Shown here: positions 34,360 to 45,100 of the stretch, piece by piece
Numbering within the stretch: position 1 is the first letter of the stretch
Layout of the letters: each line of letters opens with the position of its first letter
Assembly (NCBI GenBank): GCA_947501695.1
Contig: CANMWO010000002.1
Span: 62,001-126,000, forward strand
Length of the DNA: 64,000 nt
From: an uncultured Sphingomonadaceae bacterium
GTDB lineage: Bacteria; Pseudomonadota; Alphaproteobacteria; Sphingomonadales; Sphingomonadaceae
Reading direction: 5' to 3'
Made by a program: the position numbers and the translations under genes
The notes under the pieces: model-generated
Told to the model about the DNA's origin: nothing
The model's database searches: none
Seen by the model: only the letters and a program-made list of their open reading frames with translations

Positions 34360-36150
34360 ATGTCGCGAGCGCGCGCAACACGAAAATTGGCTTTATTGCT
34401 ATCAATACCAGCAATTCTATCGGCAAATAATAGTCTCTCGGCACAGTCGTCCGTGGCTGCGCCGACGCGAGAAGAAATTCAGCGCGGATTGCTGGGTGAG
34501 GCTGAAAGAGGCCAACCTCAGCCGCTCACGGTAGAGGGTGGTATTGAGCGATCGGCCTGCCCGCTCGCCAGTCCTGAATTTTCCGATGTCAAATTCACAC
34601 TGCAATCCGTTGAGTTCAACGGATTGGGTGTCGTCGATGCATCCATATTACGGGCCGCTTATACCGGCTATGTCGGCGAAGAAGTTCCCGTGGCCGTGGT
34701 TTGTGAAATTCGTGATCGCGCGGCAACGATATTGCGCAGCGCTGGCTATCTTGCAGCGGTTCAGGTGCCGCCGCAAACAATCGAGGGTGGCAACGTGAAA
34801 TTTGACGTCCTGCTCGCGCGGATGACGTCAGTGCAAGTGCGCGGTGATGCAGGACCATCGGAAAAACTTCTCAAGCAATATATTGATCGACTGACCAATG
34901 AACCGGTGTTCAATATTGATGTGGCTGAACGCTATTTGCTGCTCGCTCGTGATATTCCGGGACTTGATGTGCGCTTGGCACTGCGTCCTGTAACGTCCAG
35001 TGCCGAGGGGCAACCAGGCGATGTTATTGGCGAGTTTAATGTGGTCCGCACGCCCATCTATGTCGATGCCAATGTCCAGAATTTTGGCTCTAAGCAGGTA
35101 GGTCGATTTGGCGGATTGCTCCGCGCCCGGTTTAACGGGATCACCGGCCTCGGTGATGAAACAACGATCAGCGCTTACTCAACTGCTGATTTCAGCGAGC
35201 AACAGGTTTTGCAAGTCGGTCATGAATTCCGGGTTGGCGGCGAAGGTTTGCGCTTTGGTGGCAATTTCACTTACGCATGGACTGACCCTGATATAGCAAG
35301 CAATTTTGATATTGAATCAGAAACACTGGTTGCTGGTCTTTATGCGACCTATCCGTTCATCCGCAAACAGTCCCGCAACCTGTTCGGGACAATTGGATTC
35401 GAACATATTGACCAGAAGACCGAAATTTTTGGCGTGCGAACCAATGAAGATGACCTCAGCATCGCTTATGCCCGTCTGGACTTCAGCGCGATTGAGCCGG
35501 GCAGCATATCGGGTCGCGGTGGCTATTCAGCCTATGAACCAAAGTGGGGCATGGCGGGATCGCTGGAGCTGCGCCAGGGGTTGGGCATATTAGGTGCTAG
35601 CGAAGGATGCGGCCCCGCATTTGTTCGCTGTGTTGGTCAAACAGTGATTCCAACACGGGCTGATGGCGATCCTACCGCCTTTGTGATCCGGGGACAGGCA
35701 AAGCTCGACTATCGCCCTACCTCGCTGCTGGCATTTACGTTGAAGCCGCGTTTTCAATATTCACCGGATGCGCTGTTTTCTTATGAAGAGATTTCCGGCG
35801 GCAACTACACAACCGGCCGCGGCTATGATCCGGGTACCATCATCGGTGACAGCGGCTACGGCCTGCAAACCGAAGTTAGCTATGGATCGCTAATTCCCGA
35901 TTCACCCAATGGTACGGCCTGGCAACCTTATGTCTATTTTGACGCCATGGCCGTTTGGAACAAAAATTTCCCAGGTGATCCCCAGAAAATATACTCCGCA
36001 GGCGGCGGTATCCGCGCAACCATCGGCCGTCAAGCCAGCCTAGATGTGATGGCTGTAGTACCGCTGAAACGCGGGCCATTCCAGACCCGGCGAGACAGCG
36101 CACGGGCATTGATGACCCTGACGGTGCAACTCGCACCGTGGTCACGATAG
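34360..36150 (+). CDS. TpsB-type outer membrane transporter (ShlB/FhaC/HecB family)
   Basis: A 596-residue protein. After a signal peptide (ending near NSLSAQ), an acidic N-terminal segment leads to POTRA repeats. The first POTRA is at about 80-150 (FTLQSVEFNGLGVVDASILRAAYTGYVGEEVPV and AATILRSAGYLAAVQVPPQTIEGG), and a second runs to about 215. The rest is a 16-strand barrel ending in LMTLTVQLAPWSR. TpsB transporters secrete TpsA exoproteins through their pore and recognise the N-terminal TPS domain. The giant TpsA gene starts 17 bases downstream, giving a clear two-partner pair. The ATG is preceded by a CGGGGAAG site. Confidence 0.93.
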   Translation: MSRARATRKLALLLSIPAILSANNSLSAQSSVAAPTREEIQRGLLGEAERGQPQPLTVEGGIERSACPLASPEFSDVKFTLQSVEFNGLGVVDASILRAAYTGYVGEEVPVAVVCEIRDRAATILRSAGYLAAVQVPPQTIEGGNVKFDVLLARMTSVQVRGDAGPSEKLLKQYIDRLTNEPVFNIDVAERYLLLARDIPGLDVRLALRPVTSSAEGQPGDVIGEFNVVRTPIYVDANVQNFGSKQVGRFGGLLRARFNGITGLGDETTISAYSTADFSEQQVLQVGHEFRVGGEGLRFGGNFTYAWTDPDIASNFDIESETLVAGLYATYPFIRKQSRNLFGTIGFEHIDQKTEIFGVRTNEDDLSIAYARLDFSAIEPGSISGRGGYSAYEPKWGMAGSLELRQGLGILGASEGCGPAFVRCVGQTVIPTRADGDPTAFVIRGQAKLDYRPTSLLAFTLKPRFQYSPDALFSYEEISGGNYTTGRGYDPGTIIGDSGYGLQTEVSYGSLIPDSPNGTAWQPYVYFDAMAVWNKNFPGDPQKIYSAGGGIRATIGRQASLDVMAVVPLKRGPFQTRRDSARALMTLTVQLAPWSR

Positions 36151-36166
36151 GCAAAAGAGGCGGCGA

Positions 36167-39100
36167 ATGATGATCAGAGGCAAGATGATGACAGAGATAA
36201 AAAACAACCGTTTAACGCTGGGCAACAACTCGAAAAAATTCGGGCGGACAAACGGTACTCGTAAGTTGAGGTTGCTCGCGGGTGGATCCATCACAGCAGC
36301 TGCGGTATTTCTGTCAACCATGGGACAAACCGCCCATGCTCAAGCACTTGATCCGGCGCGTTCTTTCCAAGCTACGCCGAGCTTTGGGCCGGGAGATAGC
36401 TGGTCACCCGGGCCGACGGCCGATACCGTCTTTATCTCAGGCTCGGAATCGATCATTAACTGGTCGCCTCTCGACACTGCCACGCTGGATACCACCAGTG
36501 CGCCTATCAATATTCTGCCCTCTGGCCGATCCATAACATTCAATAACGCAACAGAATTTACCGTCCTTAACCGCATTTTGCCTACTCCAAGCCTAGCAGG
36601 TGATTTTCGAGCCATTCAGTTTAACGGCACCGTAAACACCCGCGTCAACGGCACGCAGGGCGGCAGTGCATGGTTCTATAGCCCGGGCGGTATTATCGCG
36701 GGCGCGGGATCCGTCTTCAATGTCGGTAGTTTAGTTCTGACTACCAATGATATCGATACCAGCGGCGGCCTGTTTGGCTCGTCAGGCAACATCCGTTTCA
36801 GCGGCATCGCTAACAGCTCCTCGGCTGTCACCATCGCTAACACTGCATCGATCGACGCAAACACCGCGTTTTCCAGTATCAACGACTATGTCGCTCTTGT
36901 AGCTCCTCGCGTTGTCCAAGGCGGTACTATCGATGTCAACGGATCTGCCGCATATGTCGCCGCCGAACAAGCCGACTTGCTGATCAACAATGGATTGTTC
37001 GACATCACAGTCACTGTCGGCACAACAGATGGAAACGGCATTGTCCATACCGGCGTTACCACCGGCAATTCCGCTACACCCATTGAGGATGATCCAGCCA
37101 CAATGGGTTTCAATGAGGAAAATCGCGATGCGCAAGCCATATACATGGTGGCTGTGCCCAAAAATGCGGCAATTACAATGCTTGTTGGTGGACAAGTGGG
37201 ATATCGACCTGCTGCAGAAGCCACTATTGTTAATGGCGAAGTCGTCTTGAGCGCTGGATATGATGTGTCAATCGGCGGTTCAACTCGCAACGCCCAAGTT
37301 GTAGTTGCAGATACTCCCCTTTCGGCTCTTGCTGGCAATATAGAATTTACCGGTGGTGATTTTACAGCAGATGTTTCAGCAACTGCAAATGGCGCAATCG
37401 ATGCCATATCAACAGTCTCGGGAATCGATGTTCAAACCGGTGCAACCGGCGATCGTTATGACCTCACACTCAATGCCGGTACAGAAATCAATTTTGCTGC
37501 CGATGATGGTGGTGTCATTCGCGTTGACGGCGATGTCAGCCTCCGTGCTGGAAGCTCGGCAGCAAATGGCGGAACAATCAACATTCGTGCTGTCGACCTG
37601 CCAGCAAGTCCCGATGCCATTGGCGAGATTATCGTCGGAGGGAACTTCACTGCTGACGTCAGTGCGATGGGAGCAGATGATTTTTTCATTTTCCGCAACA
37701 ATGGAGGGACAGGCGTTGGCGAAGACGCTGTTGCCGGTGATATCTCCATTAACGTCTCCGATGGAGGAAGTTTTCAAGTTGATGGTGCGTCACAGTTCTT
37801 GACAAATGCACAAGGCGGCAAAGGGGAAGAATTTAACGGTTCTGCTCAGGCTGGTGATATTAACTTGTCCCTTATAGATGCTGCCAGCAGCATCAATCTC
37901 TTGGGCGACGTCACATTTAATGCCGGAACACTAAATGCCGGTAGCGGTAAAGCTGGTGGCAATGGCCCCGGACGTGTCGGCAGTGACAGTACAGGCGGTG
38001 ATTTTTCTCTGAATCTTCAGAGTGGTACGATGGTCGCTGGTAGAATTTCCATAAATACCAGCGGAGCCGCTACGGGCGGAGCTGACGAAAACGTCGTTCA
38101 AAGCAATGATGGTATTGCCGGCAATGTGGATATTGCAATCACTGGTGGCGATCATACATTCGCATCAATATCTTCAACCTCCTCAGCATTCAGTAGCAGT
38201 TCGTATGGGCCAGATGGTATAACTATAAGCGGCGTCTCCAACCGACCGACAGCGAATCTTACGATCAGCGGTACCGGCACCACATTAAATGTAAGTGACG
38301 ATGTACAATTTAACACGAGCACTAGTGCTGATACCATTGGCGCTGCAGCAACGCCATCGGCGACTATATCTGTGATCGGAACGGGTGTTGGTTCGGGATT
38401 GCTTGTTAACGACAATATTGGCGCTGTCATTGCGGGTTCGATCGATGTCATTGTTGATAACAGTACGATCAGCTTCGACAACTTGGGGTTGTCCAACAGC
38501 GGAAGTTTTCGAAATGGCGCGACCGTTTCTGGCGGAAACATCAATATATTATCTCGCAATGGCGGAATTCTTACGGGACAAAGCGGAAACTTTGATTCAA
38601 ATTCAGGAACAGCAGACGCAGTTGGCGGCAACATATTAATTTCTGCCGACAACGCTTCCATCAATTTCACTGGACGCGTCAGCGGTAACGCCAATGGCTT
38701 TGGAGATGCAGAGCTGGGGAGTGGAACTGGCGGAACGATTAGATTGGTGATCGACGGGGACGCTGGATCCATGACTTTAGACGACCTTAGCCTCAGCACC
38801 GATGGTTCCGTGTTTTTTGATGTTGAGGTACCTGGTCCCAACGGTGCCCCTCGGGGCGAAGGCAGAACCGGCATCGGCGGACTGACCACTATAGATCTTC
38901 TAAATGGAACATTTGTGGCCGATGATATCACTATCAGCAGCGACGGCTTCGGTGGTGACGGCGGCCCCAACCCGACCGGACCAGCCGGAAGCGGTGGCAC
39001 TGGCACGGGTGGCAATGTCGTCTTCAACCTAGATGGCAGCAATGCGACCATTGATACGATAGTGGCTACAGCAAGTGGTCTGGGTGGCGATGGCGGTTTC

Positions 39101-42100
39101 GGCGATCCCGTTGATGGCGACAACGCTGGCAACGGCGGCATCGGCATCGGCGGAAATGCCACCTTTAACGCGACATCGGGAACACTGGACGTCAACCAGA
39201 TTCGGGTAGATGCACTGGCCAATGCTGTTCGCTTCACTTCCTTTACATCGATCAGAGGCAATGGCGGCACAGGAAACGGCAGCAACGCTGGCAATGGCGG
39301 GGCGGGTACCGGCGGGACCGCCACGTTCAATCTTGACGGCACATCAATCGTCAATGCCCAGGAACTGCTCATCAGCACAGATGGCTATGGTGGAGAAGGT
39401 GGTCGAGCACGTCTGCGAAATATCAGTGGAGTAGATTTTCCCGCTGGCACTGGCGGAATTGGCGGTAACGGAACGGGTGGTAGCGCAACATTCAATAACA
39501 CTACCGGCACAATCAGCTTCAACCAATTGACTGTCCAATCACTAGGCGTCGGAAGTGATGGCGGAAACAGTACGGGGATCACAACAGGTGAAGCAACCGA
39601 AGCCGGTGGCAATGGTGGAAATGGCATAGGTGGTTTTGCAACCATAAACCTGAATCAGGACGACGCCACCAATCCGAGCTATATTATCGATAGCAGCGGG
39701 ACAGGTGGTAATGGCGGCAGCGGACTAACAGGCGGCGATGCCGGAAACGCTACGGGCGGCATTTCCACGCTCAACGTCAACAATGTCGCTGTTCAACTCA
39801 ATCAGCCGACAATTTTGTCCAATGCGACCGGTGGTAACGGCGGATTCAGCGACGGTATCAGCGGAAATCCTGGCAACGGCGGAAACGGTGGTGATGCACA
39901 AGGCGGTATCGCGAGACTAGAAATCGTTGGCACCGGTGCAACGCTGACCACTAGCGGCGGGTCGCTGGTTGCCAATAGTGACGCCGTTGGCGGTAATGGT
40001 GGAGATGGTTTCGGTCAATTTCTAGGTGACGGCGGCGATGGCGGAGACGGCGGTTCAGCTCAAGGCGGAACGGTTGAATTTGCCGTCCGCACCGGAGCAA
40101 ATTTCGAGGTAAACGGCGGTGCTCCCTTTACCCTAACCAGCACTGGTACGGGCGGACAAGGCGGCACGGGCGGCTATTCGTACAACAGCACATCCGGCGA
40201 TGGTGGTGATGCGGGCCAAGGAACCGGCGGCACTGCCCGCTTGCTGGCGCAAGGGGCTACTATAACTGGCGATGAGGTTACGATTACCACAACCGGTCAA
40301 GGTGGCGATGGCGGCCTTGCTGGAAACTTTGGCGTCGGTGTAGCTGGACTATCAGGCGTTGGCGGATTGGGCGTCGGCGGAACCGCCGCTCTAGAAATAC
40401 AAGAAGGCAGTCCCGGCATCATAACGCTCGGCAACGTCAATATGTTCGCCAATGGATTCAATTCCGGTGATGGATCAATACCAACCGGGTTTGGCGGCCG
40501 CATCGAAGTTACTGACACATCAATCGATCCGGCAGGCCTGATCACATTGGGCTCACTCAACGCTGAGGCATTGAATATCGCTGCTCCAGATAGCGGCTTT
40601 TACGCAACCGGAAATAGCGGCGCGATCACCGTCGTGGGCGACCTGACCGTCAATGTCGCTGGCAATATCGAATATGATTTTATTGGCGACGCGCAAATGA
40701 CTGTCGGCGGCAACGCAAGTCTGACGAGTGGACAGGATATCCTGATCACCCATACGAATAACAGCCTGCCCACCATATCCATTGATGTTGCTGGTATCTT
40801 TGAAGCCACAGCACAAGGCAATTTCAACAGCATGGATGGTTCGCGAATTGCCGCGGGCGACATTGCGACTATCCGGGCTGAACAAAATGCCACGGTTGGA
40901 GACATCTCAGGCATCGGGCTGGTGGATATCTCGGCCCTGCAGAATGTGCTCGTCAACAATGCGGCGGCTTCAGGCCCGCCAGCTGTAATAAATGTCGGTG
41001 CCGGATCGATCGTGGCCGGGCCCAACCTCATCATCAATGCGGGTTTTGATCCCACACCAACGCCAACGCCAGTCTATGACCCTAGTTTCAATGCCACCAT
41101 CACCGGCAATGCTACATCGACGGGCGCTATCATCGTCAATGCCGGCGGTAATGCAACATTTGCTTCTGGTAGCAACACTATTTCCGACAATGGCTTAACC
41201 GTACAAACCGGCGATGATATTATCATTGAATCAGGCGCCATGGTAATTGCAGGAGCGGACCCAGCCACCGGGCCCAATTTCGCCTTACCTTTTTCGAATT
41301 TCAACAATCTGGTTTTGCAAGCGGGAGCATTAGGTCCAGACCTGATTTCCACCCCATTAACTCCAATCGCATCCATAGTCGCAGCAGGCGCCATTGAAGC
41401 CAACGACTTTGCCGTTGTCATGACAGCCGACGCGATTGACGGCCTCGGCGGCACGATTTCAGCCAGCTCCATTGCTGCCGACATAAACGATGCGCCATCC
41501 AACGTTGTCATTGCAGCCATTGGCCAGTCTGATGACAATGGCTTGCTGAGCGTCGACTGTGTCGAAGGCAATCTCTGTTTAGGAGCTCTGAGCGCTGACA
41601 ACTTCGTTTTCATCGGTCAAGCCGGTGTTCCAATTCAGGCGATTGTCGAAAATGGCGACATTATTGCCAATCGGATATTGGTTTCCACACGTCGCGATAT
41701 TGTGATGGGTGCAGACGGCATTCCATCTCGCTTTATCGCTAGTGATGAAATATTCGTGAACAGCACCGAAGGCGATATTAACCTGCGTGAAGCAGAATTG
41801 ACCAGTGGCACATTGGGCGTCGATGCAGCGGGCAGCCTGCTGGGCTCCGGTTCCCTGAACAGCGGTAACGATATTGGCGTTACCGTTGGTGGCAGCATCT
41901 CGGCAGCCGGGATAAACACCAGCGGCGAGCTAACAACCGTGGCTAATCGCGGTGGTGCGCCTGAAGGCTTTTACTCCGTTCCCGGTAGCATGAGCGTCGG
42001 TACATTGACCGTCGGCGTTGGTGACGTCAATTATGATGCTGGCGGTGATTTCAGTTTCGGTCAGATCAACGTGCCAGGAACTGACATCATATTATCGGCG

Positions 42101-45100
42101 CCAGGGTCCGTCTTTGTCGGTGGCACTTCAGGTGCAGAAAATATCGATATCGATGCGGATAGCATTGGCTTGGGAGCCGTCAGCGCAAATAACGACATTA
42201 ACTTGATAGCTGCATCGACAATTGACTTTGACTCTGTCTCCGCTGGCAACCTCCTCGATATGGCAGCGAGTGATATTTTCGGTGACATTGCTGATGGCAA
42301 TGAAGTGACGGTTTTCGGTGACTTCAGTGTCGATGTGAATGGAATTTCGGCTGGAGATACGCTGGTTGTTGACGCTCTAGATATCACCCTTGGTGATGCC
42401 GATGGCGGTACAGTTAGTATTAGCGGCAACGATATTTTGATCGGTGGTGTCAGCGGCGGTTCTGTTGCCATCGATGGAATCCAGATTTCGATTGATGGTG
42501 CTAGCGCTAGCGATCTGTCGATCACTGGCGGCGATATCGGCGTTGGCGACATGATTGCCGATAGTGCCAGCCTGTTTGGCGACACCGTATTTGTTGGCAA
42601 TGCCGAAGGCGGCGAACTCGATATATTCGCTCAGACCCGATTGGATGTGAACAATATTGACATTGACGGAAATGCAACGTTGGAGGCGAATGGACCGATG
42701 GCTATCGGCACCGCCAACACCGGTGGTAATGCTTCGCTGCTGGCAGAAACGGTGACTTTGGATGCTGGAAATATTTCTGGCGACCTTACCATGGAAGCCA
42801 CAGCAGGCGATATTGACGGCAACGGAATCGTTGGCGTCGGCGGCGCGATCGATCTGGATGCGACCGGCAATATCGGCTTTGGCTCGGTATCAGCCAATGG
42901 TGGCAACTTTGCCGCGGATGCAGGCGGCGATATTGAATTTGCCGATGCCTTTGCATCCGACAATATTTTGTTCAACGCGGTGAATATTCTTGGCGGTAAT
43001 GTTGTCTCCGACCAGGATATTATTATTTCGGCAGAGACAATCACGCTCGGTAACGCAACTACACCCGGGCTGATCGATCTAACTTCAACCGTTGGCAATA
43101 TCACCACCGCTACATTAGACGCTGGAAATACCGTCACGGTCGATGCCACTGGTGATCTCGTCATCGGCAATGTTACCTCTGCAAACGAGTCAAGTTTAAC
43201 AGGCACATCAGTCACATTGGCTGGAGCCGATACGGGCGACAATGGTGATCCGAGATTCACGGAAGGCTTAAGAATCCGTGCAAGTGATGGCGATATCAAT
43301 ATAACAGGTGATCTCGACTTATCCCGACGAGGTGATTTTTCCGCAACCGAAAATATCAATTTCACGGATGTTGATATTACCAGCAAATTAGGTGCTACGG
43401 TACGGTTGTTTGCAGGCGATTCAATCGTATTTGGCAATGTCACCACAGACAATTTCATTCGTGCCAGTGCCGACAACGATTTTACCGCCACAAGCATAAT
43501 TGCGCCAGGTCTTTCCGTAAGCGTTGGCGGCTTAGTGACAGTCGGTATGACTGAAGGTGGTTCGCATAATTTATCTGGAGATCAAGGCGTAGAGATTAAC
43601 AATGCTACCAATAGCAGATTATCTTTATTCTCCTCTGATGGTGACGTAGCCGTTCGAAATAATGGTCTGATATCTGACGTGTTGTCTGCGACCGGCAACA
43701 ATGTATTCCTGCGGTCAGATGGGGCGATGAGAGTCGTAGCCACAGCCAATGATGGCAACATCGACATCGTCACAAGAGGCGACCTTGTAGTCGATGATGC
43801 TAGTGCTACTAACAATATCCAACTGACCAGTCTGGCGGGCAGTGCAGAATTGAATGAGCTTATTATCATCGGCAGCGGCGCTGTTAGATCACCAGTCGGT
43901 GTAAGCGGTCAGGCGGTCGTAAGTGCCAATGGCAATATTGACGTGACGGCAGCGGTGAACGTTACGATCAATGATACGACCAACGCTGCCAACGCGCTGA
44001 CGATCACCGCCGGTAACTTAATCGATATCCAAGCGCTGACAACTGGAACCACTATCGATCTATCATCCGCCGATATCAATATCGGCACGTCCGGTCAGCT
44101 GGGCGAATTTACCCAGACCAATGATATTTTCATCGAAAGTAACGGCAACAATCAAGCGATATTGGGTGGTGCCGGAACAGCAGGCTTCTTCAGCCTCAAT
44201 CAAGATGAATTTAACAGCATCCAGTCCAACCAAGACCTCACCCTGTTTGTGGCCGCAACCGGCAGCGCCACGCCGGATCTGATCATTCAGGACCTGACAG
44301 TGCAAACTGGTGACAATGTCAGCGGCGCCCAAAATGCCACCATCGGCTTTTCTGGCACGCTGACGATAGATTCCGGTCAATCCACGCGGGTTGATGGCAA
44401 TTTGAATCTGACTAATGCTTCTGCAGGCACGACATTAAACATGACGTCTCTCAATGACCTGAGGATAAATGCCAATGGCGGTCTGATCCAAATTACCAAT
44501 GCGGGCGGCAGCTTTGGCGGCGTAGGACTGCTGACGCTTCAGGCTCAGAACATCTATGCAATGACGGACCAAGCTTTTGCCGATATTGCCGGACTTAGCT
44601 TGAATGACGTCGATCTCCGTTTGGAAAATAGTGATGGTCTCGATATCGATAATGGCTTGATCCGCGGCGGCATTGCTCAGTTTATCGTCGATGGTGATCT
44701 GTTCATTCAAAATACCGTTCCTGGCGTCTCTTTTGATGAACGCCGTGGCTTCACAGTTGATAGCCTAACCATCAATGGATTGAGCGCTGGCAGCAATGCC
44801 AATATTGCCATCAACGGTATTGTGAATGGCGAGACCGGTATCGATACAATTTTTGCAACAGATCCTGTGGTTAGCTTTGATGATTTTTCTACGATCAATG
44901 GTTGTGTCATCATTGATCCAGCAAGCTGTGGTGCTCCGCCGCCTCCGACACCAACGCCAACACCGACACCCACTCCAACGCCGGCACCTACACCAACTCC
45001 TACACCCGTGGGTGATCCTGAAATTGATGATCCAGTACAGGATATTATCGAGGAAGAAGTCACGCCAAGCGAAGGCGAATCCGTGATCAGCGATCCGTTC

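Noticed and set aside
38152-39378. A 408-residue open frame on the minus strand inside tpsA, rich in Pro, Leu and Val
   Set aside because: It is antisense to the Gly/Asn-rich repeat region; the GGC/GGT codons there read as Pro/Ala codons on the other strand, which keeps the frame open. It has no ribosome binding site or recognisable domain.
38900-40420. Repetitive DNA that could be taken for a CRISPR array or satellite
   Set aside because: The repeats are short, variable, in phase with codons of tpsA and without unique equal-length spacers.
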